From: Bigelowiella natans CCMP2755
Lineage: Eukaryota > Cercozoa > Chlorarachniophyceae
Direction: 5' to 3'
Length of the DNA: 64,000 nt
NCBI GenBank assembly: GCA_000320545.1
Contig: ADNK01003276.1
Location: forward strand, 85,001 to 149,000
Positions within the stretch are counted from its first letter, which is position 1, and every line of letters starts with the position of its first letter. Under the pieces are notes generated by a model. It was not told where the DNA came from, ran no database searches, and was given only the letters and a program-made list of their open reading frames with translations. Positions 21,332 through 34,021 of the stretch are shown in pieces. The translations under genes were made by a program, and so were the position numbers.

Positions 21332-22562
21332 AGGGGGGAGGGGGGAAAGGGAAGAAGGAGGAAAAATAGGTGATTCAACTGGGGCATACGAATATCCAGC
21401 AGCAGCAGCAGCAGTGTGCTCATGATAAATTCTCAATACCAACCCGCTGGGAGGGTTGCCGGCCGTAGGAGCGATATGCTGTGCGCCTCCACATCCGAAA
21501 GGAATAGATCGCGCTTCATCGGGTCCATGGCCAACCCGTATGGCCGGAGCAAGGGCACATCCCATTGAATTGCAGCAGCAGCAGCAGCATCAGCAGCATC
21601 GATTTTCACTGTCATCTTCGCCGTCACTGTCCTCCTCCTCCTCCTCCTCCTCCTCCTCTCCTAGCGCCGTTGGTATCTTCACGGTCAGGTGTTTCTCCTG
21701 GGCCTGCTTCGGTTGCGGCTCCTCCTCCTCCTCCCCCCCTCCTCTTCCTTCTTTTGTCTCTACGTTAGCGTCAACCACCCCCTCACCTCCGTCAAGTATT
21801 TGCTCCATCTTTGCCGACAAATACCCAGCCTGGGGAAGAGAATGGTACATCAAAACACAAATCAAGCCACTTGAGCATCCGTCATAGTGATCCCCTTTTG
21901 CTATCCGTATAGTTATTATCTCCCCCTCCCCTCAATATTCACGTTCGAGGCAGTAGATTACCAGCATCAATAGCCTTACAACACTTCGTCATCATCATCA
22001 GCATGATTTTCATCGCCATCATCATCATCATTATCATCATCATCATCATCATCTGATCATCTATAACCCGATTATCCCCCCCCTCTTTCCCAGTCGCGCT
22101 TCTTCGGAGGTAGTCGTCCTCCCCCCTCCTCAAGCCGTTGAGGTCAAGAACGTCCTCCTTCACTAGAAACTCGACGCCCGACTTGGGTGCTAGCGGTATC
22201 TTCCTCACACTCAATCCTGCATTTTCCATCAACTCATCTCGCTCTCTATCCTCCGCCGTCTCGGCGATACGCTGCATCTTGAGCTGCTCGGTCGTCGCCT
22301 TGGTCTTGATTCTGAAGTATCTCGGCGAAGCTTCCTTTTCGCCTTTTGTGTAGCGGGGGGGGGGAGAGGTGGGGGAATGAGCAGAGCTGGGCACTTTTTT
22401 GATGGTGTAGCGAGCAAGTGATACATGACGACGCAGGGAGTATATGCCTCTGTGAAATGGTGGGGATCGTTATCGTAGCAAAATAATGCATACATGACCG
22501 CGCCGGAGGGGCCGCCCGCTCTCTCTCTCTCTCTCTCTCTCTCTACATATAAATATAAATAC

Positions 22563-22608
<46 letters not shown>

Positions 22609-24018
22609 TGTATTATATGCATTTAAATAGCATATTAAATTGCATAAATCACCAGTTCCGACTGCCTCTCCCGCTGCAGTAACAACCTCTCCTCGATCTG
22701 GGAAAATTGCACGAATGCAGGCGTTTCCACAGTCCGCGACGTAGATGACATCCTCTTCCCGCCCCCCTCTCATCGCTCCCGTCACATAGCCCGCTTGCAG
22801 TGCCTGGGGACAGTTAAAGAGGGACGTGCGAGCGTTTCCATCCTGATATCCAGTGCCCCCCCCCGCAACAGTTTCGACGTGTCCGCTGTTTGTGTGTTAT
22901 GATGATGTAATAAGAGGATGGATGGTCAAACGACGGATGGCGGAATAGACACACAGAACACACGCGCACATGTACAGCGACAAATGAAAAAGTCGCAAGC
23001 AATTCACGAAGGGACGCTCAAGCTTTTCATACAATCGATCGTCGTCGTCCAAGTGAATCCGTCGTATGCGATTAGCTTCCGATATCATCGCCGAGGTGGT
23101 AAACAATCTCCCACGACTCCCTATATATCCCGTTGTAGTAAAGCCAACCTCAAAAATGCTGACGGCCATATGCTGATTTAACCACGCACGTGTTCTCTAG
23201 TATAGTCTTTTCTTTAAAGCACAAACACAAGACCTTCTTCTCGTTGAGAATTCTCTTGGAGCTCTGTCTCCATTGTTGTGATGCCGCTGATAGGCGAGTC
23301 TAAGCTAATCGCCTCCTCATTATTATTATCCCCTCCGCAGTTACCAGTGGCTGCTCTACGTCGCAACAGCGGGATACGCACTAATCCGAAAAGTTCTGCA
23401 AATAGCATTTTTGTTTTAGAATGGCCTGCAAATCGATGAAAAATGGAGGGCGGCAAGCAGTAGGAGGGGGTTTCTCAATACCCGCCGCTCTAAGATACTT
23501 GCAGACCGATGTGTGATCCATGGGAGGAGCATGCATGTTTTATCAAAAGTTGTGCACTGCATAACCAAAGTTTAAGGAGAAACACAGCCGCACACGATTT
23601 GAAAAACCTCACCCTGTTGTGGTGATGCGGAGGAATTCAGTCGTTCGGTACCGTTCCTTTCGAAGTCGATGCTCACAACGTAATCATCGCCCCCACTTGC
23701 CGCAAGACCCTGTTTATTCTCCGGTGTGGTGATAGAGCCTCGCACGGTGTCGTGATGATCATATCGCATCCTCTTCGACTTTCGCTCCTGTACGGCTCTC
23801 CTACGAATGTAGGAGGACAAGGAATGGGGGGCGCTAGCGCCAAAGAGGGAAGCATCCTGCCACCGGCTTTGCGTACGAGAAACGTTGAAGGAATAGCATA
23901 ACAGGGGGAGGAGAAATATATGGATCCAATAGCAGAGTAATCGTTGTCTCCTCCGCTTGATTCGAGTTGTTCTTGCAGCATCTCCTGCCCCTCCTCCTCC
24001 CTGATAATTCCAAGACAT
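19001..24018 (-). CDS. NHL-repeat (beta-propeller) protein with an N-terminal signal or anchor
   Basis: The first exon (24018-about 23611) starts MSWNYQGGGG and has a hydrophobic stretch LLCYWIHIFLLPLLCYSF, a signal peptide or signal anchor. Downstream exons show repeated NHL blades: ETVAGGGTGYQDGNARTSLF with VIYVADCGNACIRAIF (about 22873-22700), LRPYGLAMDPMKRDLFLSD (about 21555-21500), YVFLAGSTSRDRGYADGMG with VLVADTYNHAIRRVRPNGEV (about 21070-20790), VDGPSATATLRFPLHLALS (about 20500-20430) and KRLRRISKQGQVTSL (about 20225-20180). The C-terminus is charged and coiled (19676-19380, 19162-19001), ending EEEEWSS. NHL propellers bind proteins or RNA; the ligand is unknown. Several exons border poly-G, poly-Gln and CT tracts, so exact borders are uncertain. 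Confidence 0.7.
19298..19363. repeat. Adjacent (CA)n and (TA)n microsatellites
   Basis: CA tract 19298-19319 and TA tract about 19323-19363, inside an intron of the NHL-repeat gene. Confidence 0.95.
21295..21326. repeat. (AG)n microsatellite, CT on the sense strand of the NHL gene
   Basis: Sixteen AG units in a presumed intron, followed by G-rich sequence. Confidence 0.9.
22516..22604. repeat. (CT)n and (AT)n microsatellites
   Basis: CT tract about 22518-22542 and AT tract about 22567-22604, in a presumed intron of the NHL gene. The CT tract has the less common orientation relative to the gene. Confidence 0.9.
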
Positions 24019-24135
24019 TGCTATGAATTATTTCTTTCCTAAAGGCAGCAACACAACACCTCACAAATATCCTCCATTAATCTGTAATTCTTTGCTAATT
24101 CCCTGCACATTCCCCCCCTCCCCCCCCGCGCCCTT

Positions 24136-26896
24136 GCTGGATTCCTACCCTGAAATCCATTTAGGAGGTGCTCCAAGCTGTGCAACTAGCCACACGCCAG
24201 ACAAGCAGGGATGTTGCCTGAGTTGTTGTTACGTAATAACACTTGTGAGTACATATTTTCGGTTATTTTTAATACAATATATGAAATATATTTCTATTGC
24301 AAGCTCCAAACATATTATTGTATCTGAGGATTTTTCGATAGATGTTTTTAGTGTATAAAGTTCAATAGTATTCGGATGCTGATCATTGTATTATGCTATG
24401 AACGCAGCTATTTCTAAGACTTCAGCTAAAATGCAGCCTATTTGGACCATTTTATCGTATTTTAGTGATGAATAGGACTTATTTCTCGAAGTTTTAAACA
24501 AACATATGCTGAATTCTTTCTGACGATCAATTATCCGACATAGCGTATGTGTATATGAGGGCTTTCCCCCCTGCACCCGCTGCTCGCGCGGTATTCTGGC
24601 AGGGATCCTTGCAAGAAGCTCAGGAAAAATTCATTTGCGAACACCCCAATAATGCTCGAATGCGAGTATTCGTGCCGGAGAACTCAGGGGGAGGAGTTGA
24701 GAAGGTTTTGGCCAACTAAATGTGGTACTTTCTTTGCGTGCTAATAAAACCATCCAAACGCAGGGCCTCAAGCAAAAATGGCTCCCGGAGGCGCTCTCCT
24801 ATAGAATTTCGTCTACTTCTCCAGCATTCTTTCTGGAGCCAGAGGTTTGATTGTCCATACGCCGCCGTCCCCGCACGGGAACGAAAACATCACTATCATC
24901 GTCATTACCCATGCTATCCTAGTATCCATTAAGCGATCAGTCCCACAGCATGCAGTAGCCATTTTTTTCCAAATACCGCACTGTCTGAGTTGAGCGCTTG
25001 CCCAGGTACTCCGCTTTCTGAAGAAAGGCGCATGTACAACAAGGACAGGCAGTTCAAAAAGAAGCTGGAAAGGGAAGGGAGGGGGGCAACGACGCGACGA
25101 CAAGCACCACCAAGACGCGAAACAGGTGGGGAGGGGGGACGAACGCAGAAAATCGACAGGAATGGAAACTGAGACGGCATCAGTACCGAAAGGAGCGGGG
25201 CGTAGCACTTCGTCTGGTAGTAGAAGCAGAAACAAATTAGATGCGGGATAGACCGATATTGGCACGTTGTGATTGAACATATAACGGGGATGATGACCGC
25301 TGATCATTACTGCCACTGTGATAGGCCTTGGCGTCGCTCCTGTAGTGTTAAGTTGCGGCACAAAGGGGAACGTTTTCAGCATTGCGGATGGCAAGATTAC
25401 GCTTTCCATTGACGAGTACCGTAAATGAATATGTGTGTTAGCTTCTTGATGATTGCAAGTGCCTAGCCCCATTGATCGTGGTGGTGACGGAAATGTGGTA
25501 GTGTTAAAACAATGGTAGTACTGAAAGTGAGCCTTCACGACGGGATTTCATTGAGAATGCGCAACTAGTCATATCGGAAGAATCGATGATTCACAAAAAG
25601 GCCTAATTATTACATATCGCCCTGTACATTGCAGCCAGTCGAGACGACGGCTAGGCTTGGATGCGACACGGAAAAAACATCATGTCCTCCTGTTCAACTG
25701 ATCGCCATGATAACGATGCACATTCAATATGTCGTAAGACGGCAATGACAATGGAATCACCCAATCCACTCTCACCCCCCGTCCCACTACTTTGTTGATT
25801 ATTCCATGTTCGCACTCAGGATGTGGATAGGTACTTCGTCACCGTAGATTTGATGGCAAAGGCTTTCGAGATGAGGAGCGAGGAGGAGAGGATGAAGAAG
25901 GGCAAGAACGAGAAGAGTCATCATCAGCAGCAAGGACAAGTCAGTGATGACGCCGGTGACGATAACGACGACCTCTTATTCGGAGAAAGATACACACGCG
26001 TGAAGGTATTAAGTACGCTCATATTGGCGATGTTTGAAGTGAATGACGGCCTTTGTGGGCTAAGTTCAGCTATTCTATTCACCTGCTCATACATAACTGT
26101 CTTCAATGGTTTGGTGGTGTTTCCACGATCACTACGGATGATAATAATATTGCTAATCCGCTTCCCCTTCTCTCCTCTTTCTTGCGATGAAATAGTGGTG
26201 TTTAGGCCGTATGGCACCTGCTGATTTCACGCTGAGCATGTGGTCTCGCTGCTGCACGGATCTGAATAGTGATGACGGTGTGGCAAACCCGGAAACAAAA
26301 TCGACTTCCGCATTAATACAAGTCGAGAGCATTTTCAAAGAAAAACTAGGTTGATAAAATGTGCGTGCAACCAGAGCATTCACAGCAAAAACGTGCCTAA
26401 CAAGCGGCGCCCTGCCCCTGCTCGTCTGCTAATTAGGAGGCAAATTCGGTCGGGTCGATATGAGAACGAAGCTGTTCTCCGTGGAGGTAGAGCTCACGAA
26501 CATTCATTATTTGGACATAGGAAATTGACGGCGTGATGCTTCAAGACATTACCGGGGCAGGGTTGTTCTCTGGAAGAATATAGTTGTTGTTCAATAACTT
26601 TACTGTAATCCTGAACGCTAAATCAGGCCAAGTGGCTGCCCCCATTCTCTTCCATGAGTGCAAAATGGCCACAAAACAAGCAGGATGCAGACCGGATCGT
26701 TGATGCTATCTTGGTATCCACGTGAAGCAGCGAAGTGGCTGCGAAACAATACAAACACACAAAATTCTTAGCTACATCAAATTCTTAGCTATTTTAAATT
26801 CTTAGCTATTTTAAATTCTTAGCTATTTTAAATTCTTAGCTATTTGTGCCACACACACACACACACACACACACACACCATAAAAAAATAAACATA

Positions 26897-26933
<37 letters not shown>

Positions 26934-27540
26934 TACTACATAATTGCGCATATGTGTGTGTGTGCGCGCGCGCGCACGCGCACGTGTGTGCGTCAAATAC
27001 TGTCGAGAGCTAACCACAACTCAACCAAATAGCATACAAATACATGATCAGGAAAGCTTCGGCTATTTAACACTTGGAATGTCCCCTTTGCGACATGAGC
27101 TGCCAGCCGGTTTTTCAATGGAGAGAGCGGATGATTGTAGAAGTAGCACCGGGAATCAACACCGTGTACATGTAATGACTACATCAAAGGTCGCTTTGCA
27201 CCCAGGCTATATCAAGGTTGGCTGTGTTGCCTCGTTAGAACACGATCTTATAATCGTGAAGGAGGACCACTGATAATGTTCAGTTTTTGTTGAATTTTAC
27301 CCAACGCATCACCTATGGAGAGTTCATCTCATTTCCTGTCCTCCCCCCTGGCAGGACGTATCCGAGAAACTTAAAAAAATGGTCGATGATGAGAGACTAC
27401 CATGGTACAATGATGATCAAAGGCGGATGATCCTGCGAAACAAAAATACCTGTGTGGCGGTGATGACGATTTTAGTGATGATATCAAGAAATATAAATTC
27501 GGGGTTTATTTCGCAAACGTTATGGTTAGATCACCCTTAA
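24136..27540 (+). CDS. Unrecognised multi-exon gene, head to head with the NHL-repeat gene
   Basis: Several open segments with good splice sites suggest a gene, but the family is not recognised. They include about 24136-24241 (SYPEIHLGGAPSCATSHTPD, donor GTGAGT), about 24606-24701 (GSLQEAQEKFICEHPNNARM), a segment from about 24764 (GLKQKWLPEALSYRISSTSP), about 25333-25424 (PVVLSCGTKGNVFSIADGKI), about 25820-26008 (DVDRYFVTVDLMAKAFEMRS), about 26205-26350 (MAPADFTLSMWSRCCTDLNS, then ALIQVESIFKEKLG), about 27048-27165 and about 27354-27540 (DVSEKLKKMVDDERLPWYND). Amino-acid composition looks globular, unlike the repeat-derived ORFs around it. It is not certain that all segments belong to one gene, nor where it starts. 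A 241-codon ORF on the other strand (24813-25538) is judged a shadow. Confidence 0.4.
26762..26846. repeat. 17-bp minisatellite, five copies
   Basis: Unit AAATTCTTAGCTATTTT. Three middle copies are identical, the first differs in its last four bases and the last in its final base. A (CA)n tract follows at about 26851-26878, then (TA)n near 26907-26932. Confidence 0.95.
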
Positions 27541-29294
27541 ATGCCAATGAAAACCTCAATATTTAAGTCATGTTCAGGGCACATATAACGGTGAATTGAG
27601 GTACATTTTTACGTTTTTTGTGTCCCAGGGGGGCTCTATACGTCAGCGGTGTGCAGCATTCTCCACACTCATGGTCGGAGAAGGAGCGAGGTTCAGCGAG
27701 CGGGGAACACAATGCCTTGATAATTATTCTACCAAAGGGTAAATGCTGGACATTGCTCATGATTGATGCTAAAGATTCGTCGAGGTAAACATTCAAGCGT
27801 GTGCAACTTTTAGTGTAAAGCAAGTCTCTGAAACAAATTATATATTGATGTGATGCGGCGTTCGCGAGTTCAATTGCATCGCATCGGTCATGCATCCAGC
27901 TTGCAAACACACGTGCGATGTCAAGCTCACACATGCCGCCACGCTAGCACGTGTGTGGCTTCGCAAGCAAGCTTTCAAGGGTTTACTGCAAGAATGAGTT
28001 TGCTAATGCGTCGCATGTGCCCAATGCAATGGAGGCGCACGCGCCCGATGTCTGCAAACCAGCATGGCAAAGCGCTCGATGATCATTGTGACGAGCACGA
28101 CGTGGATTTGTGATCTTGCACCACATTCACGAACACGTGAATTAGGCTATATAATTTCAGTTCCATTCAGCGCGCCTCACGCACCAAAGCATGCAAGTAC
28201 AATCATCATGGAAAGATTTGGGAGATCAATGCTGATCAGCACGTTGTGCTCCGTGCAATGTGATTGTGGTTCCGACACGATCGAGGCATGGCCCTCAGTT
28301 CCTGAAAATTTCCAGAACAGGGCCAAACTTCAAAACCTGACTCAAACCTACCTGATTAGCTCAAAGGATGGCATTCACAGCCTTGGTGCTCTCACGACTG
28401 CTTCGGGCGTTGCTTCGCACTCTCACGCTGCGAATGAATGAATGAATGAATGACGAGAACTTTCGCCGGCGGCTACGAACAGGTGAGAGTGCACAGTTCC
28501 GAAAGAAGCACAAGTAAAGAGAGTCACAGAACACAAAAACAGAACTCAAGTCCCGACGAGCCGCAAAGCCGTCGAGCGCCGAACACATATTGATTTGTTT
28601 CTTAGTTGCTGTATGAGTTCTTACTCTCCTTTAGAATGAACAAGGAATGTATGTTCCCATCAACTGCAGCATCCTGTTCTTCCGGGTCGACGATGAACGT
28701 TTCGGAAATTTCTTCCCCCCTTCTCGACCCGAGCCAGCAGGCAGACTCTGCCGACCGATTCATCAAACTCCGACACTACCGTGAAAATCGGCGGAAAATC
28801 GGGAGGAAAATCGGCAGGCCTGCCTCTCTGCCGCACTTGTTAGAGAATACATGTATGAATGTGTGGGCTGTGTCTGGAGTTTGCCGGTCATTTCCGTAAG
28901 TTGATACTGGAAAATTCCTTAAGTCGCGTCCTGTAATTCCCCACTCGGTTCTCCAAACATGAACCACTCTGCACAAATCCTTACGGTTACTCTAGATCTA
29001 GATCTACCACCACCTATTACGGCCCACGTGCCAGGGCAGGCTTACGGGTAAGAAATTTTCCGTGTGTTTATCGAATAGCGACAAGCCTCTCCGGGCAAAA
29101 AATTCTAGAATTCAGGATGGACGCATCACGCAAGAGACCGGCTTGGATAGAAATTACGATGATTTCAGGATTTCGCCTAAAAATAGATCTGAACATACTA
29201 TTCCCGTAACGTGTAGGAAACACTAGTGAACCCCGCCCGACCCTGTAAAATCCATGGAATTAGACCTAGACCGCATGCAGTGGGATTGGCTGTA
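27541..29294. other. Spacer before the RCC1-REJ receptor gene
   Basis: From about 27840 to 28260 the sequence is rich in TGCA, CACGTG and GCGC words like other spacers here. A (GAAT)n tract lies at about 28431-28453. An ORF at 28606-28899 (97 codons, Ser-rich then basic) has no motif and is not called. The receptor promoter should lie just upstream of 29295. Confidence 0.45.
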
Positions 29295-32200
29295 ATGGGA
29301 TACAGCTACCCTGGCCGCGAGATGGTTTTACTCCATCTTCTTCTCCTGTCCGTGTTTCGGGTATCTGCTCAGTACCCGCAATACAAGGTCGTAGTCGGAG
29401 GCTCGCATACATGTGTCATGTTTAATTCAACCGTTGTACGGTGCTTCGGAGATAATCAATACGGGCAATATGGCGATGGAGGCACAACGTTGACTAATTC
29501 AGCGCCAGGGTCTTTCATGGTAGTAGATCAAGTATGAATAAGTTTACTAAGACATGAGGATGCTGCGATCTCAAAGTGGACGATTTCGCCTTTATTAAGT
29601 GTTTCTTTGATCGCAGAATTTAGATTTGACTGGCGGAAGAACTGTGAAGGGCTTCTTCGGGAGTTCAGGATATGCATCTTTCGTTGTGTACACGGACAAC
29701 ACGGTCCTGGCAGTACCGCATTCTGTTCTATCAGACACAGAGTCTTCCTATCGTCGCGTTGAGGCTTTTCCAATTTTAACCTACAGGTTCAATGTTGTGG
29801 AATAGGCTATTTGGCTATTCTTGGCTATTCCAGCTTTAGAAGCACCGTGACTCCTCATCCAACGCTCCTCACTAGCCCTAGTCTGAACAGTATTCCCGGA
29901 GTCGTCGATGACATCAAAGTGGGATGGTTCGTGGCTTGTGCCCTCACCACCGCGGGAACAGTCCATTGTTGGGGATGTGTTAAACACGGCGAGTGGGGTG
30001 TGTAGTCCTGAAATTAATATGAAGTTGTCGAGGTTCAACCAGGAATTCGCTAACATTTTGGCTCCTCCTTCACAGGAAATGGTACGGTCCCTTCTCAAGC
30101 ACAGGGAACGCCATCAAATGTGATACTTCCGTCACAGCGATACGCATTAAGCATTGGAGTTGGCGGAATGGGTTCTAATACAATTGATGGGTTTAGCATT
30201 CAAACTCGTGGCACCGCGTGCGCGGTTCTTGACGACCACTCACTTGTCTGCTGGGTAGTGCGGGCGTTCTGTTTTGGCATCCATGCAATGTGTCCGTCTA
30301 TGCGGTGTATGATTTGCGCGTATCCTGCTAGATGGCCACTACTCAAATATAATATCCAGAATTGTAGCATGGAGAGAACGAATCTGCTGATATACTTAAG
30401 TCATCTCGTGTCGCGTTTTCTAACAACTAGGGTGGCAACCTCTACGGACAGATAGGAGATGGTAAAACTAATGCCAAACCGATTTTCTCTAAACCCAAAA
30501 TTGATAGTAGAATCTCTGCTTCGTTGCGTTATAATTCATTCTTAGAAATGATAATAGTAAATGAGAAAATATTGATGGCCAGGTACTCAAACACATCGAC
30601 CGACACCCGTAGCTGTGTCATCGCTTTCAAATGTGAGTTTCTCTCATTTTTTATTTCTTCTCTCCCCCCCCCCCCTTCCCTCCATTCAAGCAAGCAATTT
30701 GGTTTCATCTAATCGCTGTCTGTCGCTGTTTATCCGTCGATATCTGTTCTCCACCAACGTCGCAAACCGGCCTAAGGCCTCTTATCACCAAACACCCTTC
30801 GCCAGCATTGCCTACAGCTGACCGCAGAAACGCCTGAAACCCTTACTTACAGGTTTCTTTTGTCACTGGTGGGGGTTACCACACGTGTGCAATTCACTCT
30901 GGTGGCAATCTCTCATGTTGGGTAAGAGCCAACTAGATCTTTCGATGAAAGAAGTTTCTGCATAGCTCGTCCTCGTCGTCGTCCTTCCTCCTCCTCCTCC
31001 TCTCCCCCCTCCCCTCCTCTAAGCTACTTCTTTGAATAGGGAAGGAACACATGGGGGCAATGTGGCAACGGAAGAATGATATCCGCCGAGACGACGCCAC
31101 AACATGTAATATTAATCGAAGTGCTACAACCATCTGAGGATGGGGATGGGCCCTTGATGCAAGACCTTCTCTCTCGTTTAAGTCACACGAGTCCGCTCTG
31201 TGGTAAACATATGGCCGATTAACCACTCAATCTAGGAATAACTATATAGGTACCCCTCCCTGCTGCGGCCACGAAAGTTGCTTTAGCACGTGCTGTGTCG
31301 TGTGCCCTTCTTTCCACACAGAGGTGAGTGCTTCTCTGTCCAATCAGCATTGAGATGAACCGACTCGCGTTGGTTAGTAGATTGGGGAGTTGAGAGGCTG
31401 AAAGCATCAGGCCAATGGAATAGAGGAGATACAACCTTGCGTGCAGAGTCGGCACGTGCTAGAAGGCCTTTTGTGTGCTGAGCCCGAAAACAACGAATGT
31501 TATTGGGCGAAATCTTCGGCATTTCCATGCATCTACTAAACAAAATCCATGGCTCTTGATAGCGTTTGATTGGCTTTTAATGCCTATATGCCTTTTCACC
31601 AGAATTATGTGCTGGGGCGAAAACACCTACGGCGTTGTTGGAGATGGTACCTATATCAATAGGACTTCACCTAGGTGTGTCACCAACCAATAATGCCATC
31701 TTACAGTAGATAGGTTACTACTGCTATCGTCAATCTGCACTTCCTTTCGGCTATCAACTCTCCTATCCTATTTGCACGCATGATCATCTTACATTGGTGG
31801 TCGCTGGAACACATTATTTCCTCTGCTTGCTGCGCAGATATGTTGACGTCTCGTCCAGCGAAAGATTTTCCGACATCTCGGCTGGGTTTCACCACATTTG
31901 TGCCGTCAAAGCTGATGGTCCGTCTTGCGAGGATTGATTCCGCAGTTTATCAATAATGAGTAGAAGGCGGCGTGTAACTGATGAGATGCTCGTCAATAGG
32001 TTGTGGGATTATGTGCTGGGGCTCAAACACTTTTGGACAACTGGGTGTTGGCAGTAATACTGCTCAAAATAAACCTGTGGGAACGCTAACGGCTCACTGG
32101 TAATATGCCCTACTCTCTTTGGCCATCAAGCGGTTACAAAATCTACTACATTTCATGAATGTGCCTTGCAAGGTTCAACATGCGTGTTTACGTCCAGGAA

Positions 32201-33568
32201 TGTACACAACACAAACATAATTATTCTCATGGATTTGCTGTTAGAGCAGCTGCTTCACACATGTGTGAGGGATAGAAAAGATTGAATGCGCACCGAGAGC
32301 AACAACAATTTTTGGGAAAGATTCCAATTCCATCACTTCTGCATTTGTCGTCAGTATTACTCGGGCCCCCACAACGTTAACGCCAACGATATCACCACCC
32401 ACGACTGCCAATCCGACCACTACTTCTCCTTCATACAGCCCATCCACTGTCAGTCCATTAACATTCTCGCCCACGAAGGTAATAAGCCAACTGGTACTTC
32501 TCTCCTCCGTAAGAAAACCATAAAATACGGGACTAGTCGGGACAAATAAAACGCGTAACATGCACACAACACATAACGGACACAGATGTGCACCTACCAG
32601 TAGCTGGATTCAATTCCATTCTCATAATTGATAAAAACAAATGAAATAGAACAGATAATAGCCCACGCTTTTTCTGTGTGCGTGTGAGGCAGGGAGAGAG
32701 AGGAGGGGGGAAGGAGAGAAGAATGTAGATTGGGAACACCTGCGGGCAGTGTTGTCCCTGAATTCAAGTTAAATTAGAAAGGGAAAGGGAAATGTAAAAC
32801 TCGATTTTCTTCTTATTATTATTGCAGTTGGGGCCTACACCTATTTCAGCGCAGTTTTCCGACACATACCAATCAGTGCGCATGAGTTTCCACCGCAGTA
32901 CAAACCAGCCGGTTGAACTGACCCTGAAAGCGACCTGCGATGCTCTACTTCATCCTTCTTCCGTGGCATTACTCGGCACAAATTACGGGTGGTAAGCTGT
33001 TTACGATGATGATGATGATGATGATGATAATGCTGAGAGGGAGATCATTAACCATGTGCGTTTATTTCGTGCGTGATTCCTCCCTGCGGCCGCTTTGTGA
33101 TGATTCTGCTGTCGCCTTCCTTCCTATGATGTTCATCTCGGTTGTTCTTCGGCCTTTTGGTTGTCACCACTTTACACTATTCTTCCACCTTGTCATTCCG
33201 TTCTCAACTGTCGGCAACACGCAGGTGCTATTGGGAGGGCCCGACAGTGTTTGTTGTCACGCTAGGGGATGGCTTTCTTCTCGTTCCGGGAAATACGCTG
33301 ACTCTCATCCAGGACACTATCCAGGCCGAGAACAATGCGCTTGAGAGAAATGGCGATTCAGCAGTGGTAAGAATTGTCATTATACATGTGGAGTTACTGA
33401 TTGTTCACAGAGGGCGAGAACCAAACGTAGTAGAAACAAAGTCTACTACTTATTATTCATGAGAGATAGTAATATATGTTTGCGGAAATAAATCATTTTC
33501 TTCCAGTTGCCACGATACCCTGAATCACTTGTTTCTCCAATATCCTCAATCTCAACCCCCCCCTCCCC

Positions 33569-33613
<45 letters not shown>

Positions 33614-33977
33614 GCCCCCCCGCACTCCAAATACAAACATCCCTTTACTGTTCTCACTTCCAACTTGGAAATGTAGTTTTAACAATATTTACTTTAATTC
33701 AAGGTGGTCTCTCGCGCATCGACGAATATTGACGTGAGCGTCGTGATTGTCGGCGAAACGGTTTTTGGAACGTGTGGCGGCGTGGCGGAATTGACGGCGA
33801 ACGGAGAAGGATCGATTGCGAAGCCATTCACGTGAGATATAGCTGCTCTTCTTTCCATTTGTGGTGTTAGATATTTGAGTAGTTTTCGAGATAATGCGAG
33901 GAGGAGGACCGTTCTTTTTACTAGAGGATTTTGATTCCTATTAGTGTTGGTTTCACACGTTGATTCTCTTTCTCTCG

Positions 33978-34021
<44 letters not shown>

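Noticed and set aside
20626-21423. 265-codon minus-strand ORF with Leu/Ser/Tyr runs, as a complete single-exon gene
   Set aside because: Its C-terminal half contains a true NHL blade, but the first part is translated CT, GCT and TAC repeats. I treat only the NHL-bearing part as an exon of the longer gene.
24813-25538. 241-codon minus-strand ORF
   Set aside because: It overlaps plus-strand segments with better splice sites and globular composition, has no motif of its own, and lies upstream of the NHL gene start, which has a clear signal peptide.
28606-28899. 97-codon plus-strand ORF
   Set aside because: Isolated, low-complexity basic end, no motif. It might be part of an unseen gene but cannot be supported.
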